Positions 1 through 8,290 of a stretch of 64,000 bases of DNA are shown here, one piece after another. The notes under the pieces are model-generated. The model ran no database searches, was not told where the DNA came from, and saw only the letters and a list, made by a program, of their open reading frames with translations. The stretch is taken from the NCBI RefSeq assembly GCF_002192455.1, contig NZ_CP021744.1, forward strand, positions 5,861,501-5,925,500, given 5' to 3'. Both the position numbers and the translations under genes were made by a program. Position 1 is the first letter of the stretch, and each line of letters begins with the position of its first letter. Source of the stretch: Streptomyces albireticuli. Its GTDB lineage: Bacteria; Actinomycetota; Actinomycetes; Streptomycetales; Streptomycetaceae.

Positions 1-32
1 GGCAGTGCAGCCGCGAGAAGGGTGGAGGGCCC

Positions 33-758
33 GTGCCGGTCGTCGTCGCCCTGGGCGCGTTCCTGATGACACTCCTCGGCGGGTGGGCCGCCCAGCGCTT
101 CACCGACCGCCGGCACCTCATCCTCGGGCTCGCCGGCGGACTGATGCTCGGCGTCGTCGGCCTCGACCTGCTGCCCGAGGCACTGGAGGCAGCCGACCGC
201 GAGATCTTCGGCGTCCCCGTCGCCCTGCTCTGCTTCGTCCTCGGCTTCCTCACCGCCCACCTCGTCGAACGGCTCCTCGCCGTCCGCCGCGCCAACCACG
301 GCATGACCGACGCGGTGCGCGCCCCCCAGGTCGGCCTCACCGCGGCCGCCGCCCTCGTCCTCCACAGCGCCATGGACGGCGTCGCCATCGGCGCCGCGTT
401 CCAGGTGGACAGCGGGGTGGCCGCCGCCGTGGCCGTGGCCGTCGTCGCCCACGACTTCGCCGACGGCTTCAACACGTACACGATCACCGACCTGTACGGG
501 AACCAGCGCCACCGCGCCCTCCTGATGCTCGCGGCCGACGCCGTCGCGCCCGTCGCCGGCGCCGCGTCCACCCTGCTCTTCACCCTTCCGGAGCAGTTCC
601 TCGGCATCTACCTCGGCTTCTTCGGGGGTGTCCTGCTCTACCTCGCCACCTCGGACATCCTCCCCGAGGCCCACCACCAGCACCCGGCCCGCTCCACGCT
701 CGCCTGCACGGTCGCCGGAGTGGCCTTCATCTGGCTCGTCGTGGGCCTCGCGAGCTGA
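33..758 (+). CDS. ZIP-family divalent metal transporter
   Basis: This 241-residue integral membrane protein is probably a Zn/Fe-type metal importer of the ZIP family. Hydrophobic segments run through the whole chain. The family signature region is around residues 108-150, where HSAMDGVAIG and a later HDFADGFNT supply the His/Asp ligands usual in the two metal-binding helices, and a third acidic/His site (EAHHQH) sits near the C-terminus. The GTG start is chosen because a GGAGG ribosome site lies 5 bases upstream. It converges with the cobalamin operon only 15 bp away, with no hairpin between the stops. Which metal it carries cannot be read from the sequence; the neighbouring cobalt-dependent pathway makes cobalt worth considering, but this is inference. 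Confidence 0.85.
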   Translation: MPVVVALGAFLMTLLGGWAAQRFTDRRHLILGLAGGLMLGVVGLDLLPEALEAADREIFGVPVALLCFVLGFLTAHLVERLLAVRRANHGMTDAVRAPQVGLTAAAALVLHSAMDGVAIGAAFQVDSGVAAAVAVAVVAHDFADGFNTYTITDLYGNQRHRALLMLAADAVAPVAGAASTLLFTLPEQFLGIYLGFFGGVLLYLATSDILPEAHHQHPARSTLACTVAGVAFIWLVVGLAS

Positions 759-773
759 ACCCGCCGGGAGCGG

Positions 774-2183
774 TCAGGGCTTCCGCAGGCCCGCCACGAA
801 GCGCTCCGCCGTGCCCGGGGCACCGGCCCAGTGCACATGGAGGTACGACGCGTGGACGCCGCCGCTCGTGAACCCCTCCACCCGGCGCGCCGGGTGCGTG
901 AACCCCCAGGCGGGCACGGCCCCCGCGCCCGGTTCCACCACCGTGCGGTGGAACTCGTGGCCGCGCACCCGGGTCCCGGCGGCGGCCAGCGGGGTGTCCG
1001 CGATCGCCACGGCCTCCCGGTAGCCGAGGGTGAGCCGCTCCGACATCCGGGCCTCGGCGTCCAGCACCCCGCACATGGGCCTGCCGTCCAGCGAACGGGC
1101 CAGGTAGAGCAGGCCCGCGCACTCCGCCGCGATCGGCGCGCCGCTCGCGGCCAGGTCGGCGACCGCCTTGCGGAGCGGCTCGTTCGCCGAGAGCTCCGGG
1201 GCGTACACCTCGGGGAAGCCACCGCCTATGACGAGGCCCGCGGTGCGGTCGGGGAGGCACTCGTCGTGGAGGGGGTCGAAGGGGACCACTTCGGCGCCGG
1301 CCGCGGTCAGGAGTTCCGTGTGCTCCGCGTACGAGAAGGTGAACGCCGGGCCGCCGGCCACGGCGATCACCGGTGCGTCGCCCGGGCGCGCATCCGTGAT
1401 CGCGTCGGATCCGTCCCGCGGTACGCCCGCCCGCGACGACGTCTCGGGGTCCCACGCCTCCGCCGTCAGCGGCGGCGCGCTGCGGGCCAGGGCCAGCAGG
1501 CCCTCCAGGTCGCAGCCCCGCCGCACCTGGTCCGCCTGCGCCGCCACCGCGGCCAGCGCCTCCGCGCTGCGTTCCGCGACGGGGACGAGGCCCAGGTGGC
1601 GGCTGGGCGTGTCGACCGCGCGGACGCGCCGCAGCGCGCCCAGCACCGGCACCCCGGACTCCTCCAGGGCCTCCCGCAGCAGCGCCTCGTGGCGGTCCGA
1701 GCCGACCTTGTTGAGGATCACGCCCGCGACCCGGACCTCCGGGTCCCAGGACGCGAAGCCGTGCACCAGCGCCGCCACCGAACGCGACTGCGACGACGCG
1801 TCGACGACCAGCACCACCGGCGCCTTCAGCAGCTTCGCCACGTGCGCCGTCGACGCCAGCTCGCCCTGCCCGCTCGCCCCGTCGTACAGGCCCATCACGC
1901 CCTCGACCAGCGCGAGGTCGCACCCCGCCGCCCCGTGCAGGAACAGCGGGGCGATCCGCTCCGGACCGCACATGTACGCGTCCAGGTTGCGGCCCGGCCG
2001 GCCGGTGGCCAGCGCGTGGTAGCCCGGGTCGATGTAGTCCGGGCCCACCTTGTGCGGCGAGACCGCGAGCCCGGCGTCCGCGAAGGCCCGCATCAGACCC
2101 GTGGCCACCGTCGTCTTGCCGCTGCCCGAGGCCGGGGCCGCGATGACCAGCCGGGGGATCCGCGAATCGGTCGTACTCACCAC
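774..2183 (-). CDS. cobB: Cobyrinate a,c-diamide synthase (CobB/CbiA)
   Basis: This enzyme amidates the a and c carboxylates of (hydrogeno)cobyrinic acid, using glutamine and ATP. The N-terminal dethiobiotin-synthetase-like domain carries APASGSGKT (about 16-24), and the C-terminal type 1 glutamine amidotransferase domain has its nucleophile Cys355 in ECAGLLYL. At 469 residues the length is normal. The start is GTG-GTG; the second GTG (2180) forms the classical GTGA overlap with the cobO stop, and the annotated start is one codon earlier. It is the last gene of the operon and is probably translated by coupling to cobO. Confidence 0.93.
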   Translation of the reverse strand: MVSTTDSRIPRLVIAAPASGSGKTTVATGLMRAFADAGLAVSPHKVGPDYIDPGYHALATGRPGRNLDAYMCGPERIAPLFLHGAAGCDLALVEGVMGLYDGASGQGELASTAHVAKLLKAPVVLVVDASSQSRSVAALVHGFASWDPEVRVAGVILNKVGSDRHEALLREALEESGVPVLGALRRVRAVDTPSRHLGLVPVAERSAEALAAVAAQADQVRRGCDLEGLLALARSAPPLTAEAWDPETSSRAGVPRDGSDAITDARPGDAPVIAVAGGPAFTFSYAEHTELLTAAGAEVVPFDPLHDECLPDRTAGLVIGGGFPEVYAPELSANEPLRKAVADLAASGAPIAAECAGLLYLARSLDGRPMCGVLDAEARMSERLTLGYREAVAIADTPLAAAGTRVRGHEFHRTVVEPGAGAVPAWGFTHPARRVEGFTSGGVHASYLHVHWAGAPGTAERFVAGLRKP

Positions 2184-2785
2184 TCGATGCCCCGCTGGCC
2201 CTTCTGACCGGTGTCCATCGGGTGCTTGACCTTCGACATGTCCGTCACCAGGTCGGCGAAGTCGACCAGCTTCTCCGGGGCGTTGCGGCCCGTGATGACC
2301 ACGTGCTGTGTCCCGGGGCGGTTCCGCAGCACCTCGATCACCTCGTCCGTGTCGATCCAGCCCCAGTGCATCGGGTAGGCGAACTCGTCGAGCACGTACA
2401 GCTTGTACGTCTCGGCGGCCAGGTCCCGCTTCACCTGCTCCCAGCCCTCGCGGGCCTTGTCCTCGTTGGTCTGCTCACCCTCGGCCGGGGCCCGCTGGAT
2501 CCACGACCAGCCCTCGCCCATCTTGTGCCAGTCGACGCTCCCGCCCTGGTCCGAATCGCCGAGCACGCGCAGCGCGTTCTCCTCGCCGACCTTCCACTTC
2601 GCCGACTTCACGAACTGGAACACCCCGACCGGCCAGCCCTGGTTCCACGCCCGCAGCGCCAGCCCGAACGCGGCGGTCGACTTGCCCTTGCCGATGCCCG
2701 TGTGCACGAACACCAGCGGCCGGTTGCGGCGCTGACGTGTGGTGAGCCCGTCGTCGGGAACGACGGTCGGCTGTCCCTGTGGCAT
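2177..2785 (-). CDS. cobO: Cob(I)yrinic acid a,c-diamide adenosyltransferase
   Basis: This enzyme transfers the 5'-deoxyadenosyl group of ATP to the reduced cobalt of corrinoids (CobA/CobO/BtuR family, 202 residues, normal length). The P-loop variant GIGKGKST lies at 30-37, and the family segments FQFVKSAKW, DEFAYPMHWGW and VITGRNAP follow in order. AGGAGG precedes the ATG by about 9 bases, and the ATG shares one base with the TAA stop of the upstream chelatase (TAATG). That gives both an own ribosome site and translational coupling. It makes adenosylcobalamin, the ligand of the riboswitch at the head of the operon. Confidence 0.95.
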   Translation of the reverse strand: MPQGQPTVVPDDGLTTRQRRNRPLVFVHTGIGKGKSTAAFGLALRAWNQGWPVGVFQFVKSAKWKVGEENALRVLGDSDQGGSVDWHKMGEGWSWIQRAPAEGEQTNEDKAREGWEQVKRDLAAETYKLYVLDEFAYPMHWGWIDTDEVIEVLRNRPGTQHVVITGRNAPEKLVDFADLVTDMSKVKHPMDTGQKGQRGIEW

Positions 2786-4890
2786 TAAGCGGCCCTCCTG
2801 GAGTCCGTGTTCCGTACGGTGCGTACGAGCGCGGAGACACTGTCCGCGCGCAGTTCGTCGAGCGTCACCACCGGGGCGCGCAGCTCGCTCCCGAGCTCGC
2901 CCGCGAGCCCGAGCCGCACCGGACCCGACTCGCAGTCCACGACCACCGACGCCGTGCCCCCGGCCGCCAGCAGCCGGGCCGCGTGCCGCGCCCGCACCAG
3001 CGGCTCCGGGCCACCGGTGGCCCGGCCGTCGGTCACCACCACCAGCAGCGGGCGCCGCGAGGGGTCGCGCAGCCGCTCCACCCGCAGCACCTCGTGCGCC
3101 TGGAGCAGCCCGGCCGCCAGCGGCGTCCGGCCGCCTGTCGGCAGCCGCTCCAGCCGCGCCGCGCCCGCGTCCACCGACGACGTCGGCGGCAGCGCCACCT
3201 CGGCGCCCGAGCCCCGGAAGGTGATCATGCCGATCTTGTCGCGGCGCTGGTACGCGTCGAGCAGCAGCGACAGCACCGCGCCCTTGACCGCGCCCATCCG
3301 CTTACGGGCGGCCATGGAACCGGAGGCGTCCACGACGAACAGCACGAGGTTGCCCTCGCGCCCCTCGCGCACCGCCTCCCGCAGATCGTCCCGGCGGACG
3401 ACCAGGCCGGGGCCGCGCCGCCCGCGCGCCCGCTGGTGCGGCGCCGCCGCCCGGACGGTCGCCGCCAGGTGCAGCTTGGACAGGGTGCCCCGGGGGCGGC
3501 GGGCGCCGGTCGTCCGGCCGTGCGCGGTACGGGCCCGCGAGCGGCGGCCGTCCGCGCCCTCGCCGAGCCCGGGGACGTCGAACTTCCGGGCGCGGAAGGG
3601 GTCCGCGGCGGCGACGGCCGGCGCCTCGGGCGCGGCACCGCCGGGCGCCGGCTCGGGAGCGCTCTCCGCAGAGGTCTCCCCGGCCGGCTCCCGCGAGGTG
3701 TCCCGCGAGCCCTCCTGGGACGTCTCCTGCGGGGAGGGCGCGCTCTCCTCCCGCTGCGGCGGCAGCTCCGGGTCGTGCGGGGGCTCGCCGCCACCGCCGT
3801 CCGGGCCGCCGTCGCCCTCGGGGCCGCCGTCGTCCGGGCCCTCCGGCTCGGGCTCCGGCTCCGGCTCCGGCTCGTCGTCCTCGAACCGCCGCAGGATCTC
3901 GTCGAGCTTGTCCTCGTCGAGGCCGGGGGCGTCGAAGGGGTTACGCCGCCGCCGGTGCGGCAGCGACAGCAGCGCGGCCTGCCGTACGTCCTCGGTGGTG
4001 ACGTCCGTACGCCCCGCCCAGGCGGCCAGCGCCGTCGCGGCCCGCGCGGTCACGATGTCCGCGCGCATGCCGTCCACCTCGAACCCGGCGCACACGGCGG
4101 CGATCCGGCGCAGCGCGCCGTCACCCAGCCGCACGTCCGGCAGCAGCGCCCGGGCGGCGGCGATCCGCTCGCGCAGCGCGTCCTCCTCGGCCGTCCACTT
4201 GGCGGCGAAGGCGGCCGGGTCCTCGTCGTAGGCGAGCCGGCGGCGCACGACCTCGACGCGCTCCTCGGTCTCACGGGAGGCGGCGACCTCGACGGTCAGC
4301 CCGAAGCGGTCGAGGAGCTGGGGGCGGAGCTCGCCCTCCTCGGGGTTCATGGTGCCGACGAGGAGGAAGCGGGACGCGTGACGGACGGAGACGCCCTCAC
4401 GCTCGACGGAGGAGGAGCCGGTGGCCGCCGCGTCGAGGAGGCTGTCGACCAGATGGTCGCCCAGCAGATTGACCTCGTCGACGTAGAGCACACCGCGGTG
4501 CGCGGCCGCCAGCAGGCCCGGCTCGAACGCCTTGACGCCCTCGCCCAGCGCCCGCTCGATGTCGAGCGCTCCCACGAGGCGGTCCTCGGAGGCGCCTACG
4601 GGCAGCTCGACCATACGGGCGGGGCGGGCCTCGCCCGGCGCGTCCTCGTGCGGCCCGTCCGGGCAGGCGGCGTCCGGGGACGCCGGGTCGCAGGAGAACC
4701 GGCAGCCGGGCACCGCGTCGACCCGCGGCAGGAGCGCCGTCAGGCCGCGGACCGTCGTCGTCTTGGCGGTGCCCTTCTCGCCGCGTACGAGCACGCCGCC
4801 GATGGACGGCGCGATCGCGTTGAGCAACAGGCCCAGCCGCATGTCGTCCATGCCGACGATCGCGGTGAACGGGTAGGTGGCCGAGGCCAT
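2785..4890 (-). CDS. Fused ChlI/ChlD-type chelatase AAA+ / VWA subunit
   Basis: This protein joins a magnesium-chelatase-type AAA+ ATPase to a von Willebrand A domain and is annotated in actinomycetes as the motor part of the aerobic cobaltochelatase. The Walker A GEKGTAKT is at 37-44 and a Walker B-like YVDEVNLL follows. After the ATPase lid comes an acidic Pro/Glu/Gly linker (roughly 325-430) and then the VWA domain, with its metal-ion site DASGSM starting at Asp521. Its ATG overlaps the cobQ stop as TGATG. The large CobN subunit that this motor would drive is not in the window, so the metal (Co versus Mg) is inferred from operon context. Confidence 0.88.
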   Translation of the reverse strand: MASATYPFTAIVGMDDMRLGLLLNAIAPSIGGVLVRGEKGTAKTTTVRGLTALLPRVDAVPGCRFSCDPASPDAACPDGPHEDAPGEARPARMVELPVGASEDRLVGALDIERALGEGVKAFEPGLLAAAHRGVLYVDEVNLLGDHLVDSLLDAAATGSSSVEREGVSVRHASRFLLVGTMNPEEGELRPQLLDRFGLTVEVAASRETEERVEVVRRRLAYDEDPAAFAAKWTAEEDALRERIAAARALLPDVRLGDGALRRIAAVCAGFEVDGMRADIVTARAATALAAWAGRTDVTTEDVRQAALLSLPHRRRRNPFDAPGLDEDKLDEILRRFEDDEPEPEPEPEPEGPDDGGPEGDGGPDGGGGEPPHDPELPPQREESAPSPQETSQEGSRDTSREPAGETSAESAPEPAPGGAAPEAPAVAAADPFRARKFDVPGLGEGADGRRSRARTAHGRTTGARRPRGTLSKLHLAATVRAAAPHQRARGRRGPGLVVRRDDLREAVREGREGNLVLFVVDASGSMAARKRMGAVKGAVLSLLLDAYQRRDKIGMITFRGSGAEVALPPTSSVDAGAARLERLPTGGRTPLAAGLLQAHEVLRVERLRDPSRRPLLVVVTDGRATGGPEPLVRARHAARLLAAGGTASVVVDCESGPVRLGLAGELGSELRAPVVTLDELRADSVSALVRTVRNTDSRRAA

Positions 4891-6611
4891 CAGGCGTTAC
4901 CCCCTTCGAGGGAATCGGTTCGACCGGGCACGTCGGTGGCCGCCGGACCCGGCGGCGTGTCACCGCGCCCGGCGCGGGCGGGGGCGAGCGGACCGTCACG
5001 GTCCGGGCCGTGTTCCCGCCGCGCGGGCAGGGACGGCGCCCCCGGCGGTAGGAACGGCAGCCCCTTCGGCACCCCGTCCTCGATCAGCCGCAGCAGCGCG
5101 TCCGTGTCCGCGTGTTCCTCGATCAGGTCGCCCAGCCGGTCCAGCTGTTCCTCGCGCAGCGCCCCGAACGACGTGTCCGGCGCCGGGACGAACGCCCGGC
5201 CCGCCGCCTCCGCGACCCGGCGCAGGAACGCCCGCCGGAAGCCGTCGCTCTCCAGCGAGCCGTGCCAGTGCGTGCCCCACACCGCGCCCGACCGGCAGCC
5301 GTCCAGGAACGGCTCGTCGCCGCCGAGGACCTCCGCGACACCGTGATGGATCTCGTAGCCCTCGACGCGCTCGCCCAGCGCCTCACCGACCGGCCGGGCC
5401 AGCGTCTTCTCGCGGGCGAACCGCACCCGCACCGGCAGCAGACCGAGGCCCGGCACCGTGCCGGCCCTCGACTCGACCTCGTCCTCGATGCGCTCGCCCA
5501 GCACCTGGAAGCCGCCGCAGATGCCCAGCACCGGGCGGCCCTCCGCCGCGCGGCGTACGAGCGCGTCGGCGAGGCCGCGCTCGCGCAGCCACGCCAGCGC
5601 CCGCACCGTGCCGCGGGTGCCCGGCACGATCACCAGGTCCGCGTCGGTGAGCTCCTCCGGCCGGTCCACGAAGCGCACGACGACGCCGGGTTCGGCGGCC
5701 AGCGCGTCGACGTCCGTGAAGTTCGACATCAGCGGCACCGCGCAGACCGCGACGCGCAGGACGTCGGCGCCGTGCGGCGGCGCGACCACCGACTCGCGGA
5801 CCGCGCCGCGCAGGGAGACGCGCAGCCCGTCCTCCTCGTCGATGCCGAGCCCGTGCGCGAACGGCAGCACGCCGACCGTCGGGCGGCCGGTCAGGTCGCG
5901 CAGCATGTCCAGGCCCGGCTCCAGCAGCGACACGTCGCCCCGGAACTTGTTGACCATGTAGCCCGCTATCAGCTCCTGGTCCGCCCGGGACAGCAGCGCC
6001 GTCGTGCCGAAGAAGGACGCGAAGACGCCGCCCCGGTCGATGTCGCCGACCACGACGACGGGCAGCCGCGCGGCCCGCGCGATGCCCATGTTGACGATGT
6101 CGGTGCGCCGCAGGTTGATCTCGGCGGGGCTGCCCGCGCCCTCGCAGATCACCGCGTCGTGGGTGCGCCGCAGCTCCTCCAGGCACTCCGTCACCGTGCC
6201 GAGCAGCTGCTCGCGCCGCCCCGCGTACAGGGAGGAGCCGCCGTCCGGCCTCCCGGGCCCCCCGAAATACCCCCGGGCGCTCAGCTCGCCGACGGGCTTG
6301 CCCAGCAGCACCACCTGGCTGCTGCGGTCGCTGCCGGGCTTGAGCAGGACGGGGTTCATGAGCGCCGTCGGCTCGACGCGGGCGGCCGCGGCCTGCATCG
6401 CCTGCGCGCGGCCTATCTCCGCGCCCTCGCGGGTCACGAACGAGTTCAGCGACATGTTCTGCGCCTTGAACGGCGCGACCTTGACGCCTTTGCGGACCAG
6501 CCAGCGGCAGATGCCGGCGGTGACCACGCTCTTGCCCGCGTCCGAGGTGGTCCCGGCCACCAGCAGGCCTCCGCCCAGCGGGCCCGTACGCCCGCTCCTG
6601 TCCGCTGTCAC
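4890..6611 (-). CDS. cobQ: Cobyric acid synthase (CobQ/CbiP)
   Basis: This enzyme performs the four amidations (b, d, e, g) that convert adenosylcobyrinate a,c-diamide to cobyric acid. The N-terminal nucleotide-binding site GTTSDAGKS is at 20-28, followed by [13 protein letters not shown]. The glutaminase Cys365 sits in GICGGFQ and the distal His is in GYEIHHG. The open frame extends upstream to 7217, but the start is the GTG at 6611: it has AGGAGG 7 bases upstream and overlaps the cobD stop as GTGA. At 573 residues it is longer than usual because of a Pro/Arg-rich tail of about 60 residues after the catalytic domain. Confidence 0.95.
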   Translation of the reverse strand: MTADRSGRTGPLGGGLLVAGTTSDAGKSVVTAGICRWLVRKGVKVAPFKAQNMSLNSFVTREGAEIGRAQAMQAAAARVEPTALMNPVLLKPGSDRSSQVVLLGKPVGELSARGYFGGPGRPDGGSSLYAGRREQLLGTVTECLEELRRTHDAVICEGAGSPAEINLRRTDIVNMGIARAARLPVVVVGDIDRGGVFASFFGTTALLSRADQELIAGYMVNKFRGDVSLLEPGLDMLRDLTGRPTVGVLPFAHGLGIDEEDGLRVSLRGAVRESVVAPPHGADVLRVAVCAVPLMSNFTDVDALAAEPGVVVRFVDRPEELTDADLVIVPGTRGTVRALAWLRERGLADALVRRAAEGRPVLGICGGFQVLGERIEDEVESRAGTVPGLGLLPVRVRFAREKTLARPVGEALGERVEGYEIHHGVAEVLGGDEPFLDGCRSGAVWGTHWHGSLESDGFRRAFLRRVAEAAGRAFVPAPDTSFGALREEQLDRLGDLIEEHADTDALLRLIEDGVPKGLPFLPPGAPSLPARREHGPDRDGPLAPARAGRGDTPPGPAATDVPGRTDSLEGGNA

Positions 6612-7600
6612 CGGCTGCTCCTCCTGGACGTGCTCCTGGACGTGATGGCCCTGCTGCAAAGGCTGCCCACCGTGCGCGCCGCTATCGCGGTGCCCAGGGC
6701 CAGCAGCGACACCCGGCGCGAGAGGCGCACCGCGCGTTCGATGTCCGCGACCTCCACCGGGCGGTTCTCGCCGCCGAGCACGGGCCGGTGCTCGACGCGG
6801 CCCGCGTAGGCGAGGGTGCCGCCGAGGCGGACGCCGAGGGCTCCGGCGAAGGCGGCCTCCACCGGGCCGGCGTTCGGGCTCGGGTGCCGGCCCGCGTCCC
6901 GGCGGGCCACCCGCCAGGCGCCGCGCCGGTCGGGGCCGGCGAGGACGGTCAGGGCGGCGGTGAGCCGGGCGCCCGGCCAGCCGACGACGTCGTCCAGCCG
7001 GGCGGAGGCCCAGCCGAACCGCCGGTGGCGCGGCGACTTGTGGCCGACCATCGCGTCCAGGGTGTTCACGGCCCGGAAGCCGGCCAGGCCCGGTACGCCC
7101 GCGACGGCGCCCCAGACGAGGGCGCCCACGACGGCGTCGGAGGTGTTCTCGGCGACGGACTCCACGACCGCGCGCGCGATCTGCGGGCCGTCCAGCGCCT
7201 GCGGGTCGCGCCCGCACAGGTGGGGCAGCCGCTCCCGGGCGACCTCCAGGTCGCCGGCCTCCAGCGCGCCGCCGACGGCGCGCGCCTCACGGCCCAGGGA
7301 GGTGCCGCCGAGCACCGCCCAGGTGGCGGCGGCGGTCAGGGCCACGCGGGCGCGGCGGGAGGGGCGCAGGGCGCGGGTCAGCAGCGCGGCGCCGGCCACG
7401 GTGCCGCCCGCGCAGAGCAGGGTGTGCAGGGCGCCGTAGCCGCGGTGGTCGCGCCACAGGCGCTCCTCGACGGCGTGCGCGGCCTTCCCGAAGGCGGCCA
7501 CGGGGTGGCCGCGGCGGGGGTCGCCGAGGGCGAGGTCGCCGAGGAAGCCGAGCGCGGCGCCGCACGCGAAACCGAGGTGATCGGCGTGCAAGGGACGCAT
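6608..7600 (-). CDS. cobD: Adenosylcobinamide-phosphate synthase (CobD/CbiB)
   Basis: This membrane enzyme attaches the aminopropanol (or its phosphate) arm to cobyric acid. The 330 residues begin with the family signature [18 protein letters not shown], and [26 protein letters not shown] and [12 protein letters not shown] follow in the usual order. The C-terminal 25 residues are Ser/Arg-rich and run into the GTGA overlap with cobQ. No clear ribosome-binding site stands before the ATG. Instead a short in-frame ORF stops 3 bases upstream, which suggests coupled translation. First main gene of the riboswitch-controlled operon. Confidence 0.93.
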   Translation of the reverse strand: MRPLHADHLGFACGAALGFLGDLALGDPRRGHPVAAFGKAAHAVEERLWRDHRGYGALHTLLCAGGTVAGAALLTRALRPSRRARVALTAAATWAVLGGTSLGREARAVGGALEAGDLEVARERLPHLCGRDPQALDGPQIARAVVESVAENTSDAVVGALVWGAVAGVPGLAGFRAVNTLDAMVGHKSPRHRRFGWASARLDDVVGWPGARLTAALTVLAGPDRRGAWRVARRDAGRHPSPNAGPVEAAFAGALGVRLGGTLAYAGRVEHRPVLGGENRPVEVADIERAVRLSRRVSLLALGTAIAARTVGSLCSRAITSRSTSRRSSR

Positions 7601-7603
7601 CGG

Positions 7604-7681
7604 TCAGGCCGCCGTCGCGCCTCGGAAGGGGAGCCGGGGGGCGCGTGGGACGCGGGAGGGGGTGCGGCGGCAGCCGGGCAT
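7604..7681 (-). CDS. Possible 25-codon leader ORF upstream of cobD
   Basis: A short Arg/Pro-rich ORF (starting MPGCRRTPSR) begins with ATG and ends with TGA three bases before the cobD ATG, in the same frame. It has a GAGGA ribosome site about 9 bases upstream, whereas cobD has none. The site lies directly beside a small hairpin (CAGGG/CCCTG arms, 7699-7714) just after the riboswitch core, so ligand-dependent masking could act on this ORF and reach cobD by coupling. No homology was recognised. It may be only the path of the ribosome rather than a functional peptide. Confidence 0.4.
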   Translation of the reverse strand: MPGCRRTPSRVPRAPRLPFRGATAA

Positions 7682-7724
7682 GGGGGTGTGTCCTCACTCA
7701 GGGTCCGCGCCCTGGCTCGACGTG

Positions 7725-7875
7725 ACCGGCGACCAGAGTCTCCTGGCTCCCGGATCGGCGTCGTTCCGGCCTTCCGGTCCGGCAGGCGGACCGTGGCCCT
7801 CGGTGGAGGACGCTCCCCGGTGACAGTGGCGGGACCGCGCCGGACTCGCACCGGCTTCCTCTGCTGTCGCCGTTT
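7725..7875 (-). promoter_or_regulatory. Cobalamin (AdoCbl) riboswitch
   Basis: Read on the minus strand, the core contains GAAGCCGGTGCGAGTCCGGC (7858-7839), then CGGTCCCGCCACTGT, and near the 3' end the B12-box-like GAGCCAGGAGACTC (around 7749-7736). These are the hallmark blocks of the cobalamin riboswitch family. Closing stem arms CGGCGA (7872-7867) and TCGCCG (7732-7727) pair perfectly. A candidate expression hairpin lies at 7714-7699, next to the ribosome site of the leader ORF. It should repress cobD-cobQ-chlID-cobO-cobB when adenosylcobalamin is plentiful, most likely at translation initiation because no U-tract terminator is visible. Confidence 0.93.
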
Positions 7876-7970
7876 GGCCCCGGAAGTCCACCATGGGCCG
7901 TGAACGGCCGTCAACTCACCTCTGAGCTGGGGTTCGCCTCCCGGGGCGCGGGCGCGGCCCGGTACGCGGA

Positions 7971-8006
7971 ACGCCGGCCGGGCTGGAGATCCAGCCCGGC
8001 CGGCGT
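7971..8006 (-). terminator. Hairpin terminator after the phosphate transporter operon
   Basis: A perfect 16-bp stem with the 4-base loop AGAT lies 35 bases after the stop of the small membrane protein and before the riboswitch. It separates the phosphate and cobalamin transcription units. There is no T-run, as is usual in this genus. Confidence 0.8.
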
Positions 8007-8041
8007 CCGGGGCCGAGGGGTCGGGGACTCGCCCCGGGAGG

Positions 8042-8278
8042 CTAGGCGACGATCAGGTAGATGCCGTACCCGACGGCCGCCGCGCACAGCGCGAAGCAGG
8101 CGTACGCGCCGGTCCGCGCGACCGCCGTCGGCTCGGTGGCCGCGGCGTCGCCGCCGGCGGCCTCGGCCGGCTTGCGGGACGTACCGACGATGCCCAGCGT
8201 GAACACGCCGACCAGTCCGACCGTCACCACGAGGCTGACGCCGAAGACCTGGCCGAGAGCTGCCCAGTCGATCTGCAT
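8042..8278 (-). CDS. Small membrane protein downstream of phosphate transporter
   Basis: This 78-residue protein has two hydrophobic segments (about 9-31 and 57-77) joined by a polar Ala/Pro loop. AAGGAAG stands 8 bases before the ATG, and the gene starts 12 bp after the pit stop, so the two are co-transcribed. I recognise no domain. The constant pairing with a PiT transporter suggests an accessory or stabilising role in phosphate uptake, which is inference only. Confidence 0.8.
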   Translation of the reverse strand: MQIDWAALGQVFGVSLVVTVGLVGVFTLGIVGTSRKPAEAAGGDAAATEPTAVARTGAYACFALCAAAVGYGIYLIVA

Positions 8279-8290
8279 GGTGTCTCTTCC

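Noticed and set aside
2779-5346. Long plus-strand frame opposite the cobalamin genes (855 codons)
   Set aside because: It is antisense to well-supported cobO, chelatase and cobQ genes, is low-complexity Arg/Pro/Gly/His, and has no ribosome site or domain; typical GC-driven shadow.
6612-7217. N-terminal extension of cobQ to 7217
   Set aside because: The extra residues are out-of-frame cobD sequence; the GTG at 6611 with AGGAGG and GTGA overlap is far better.
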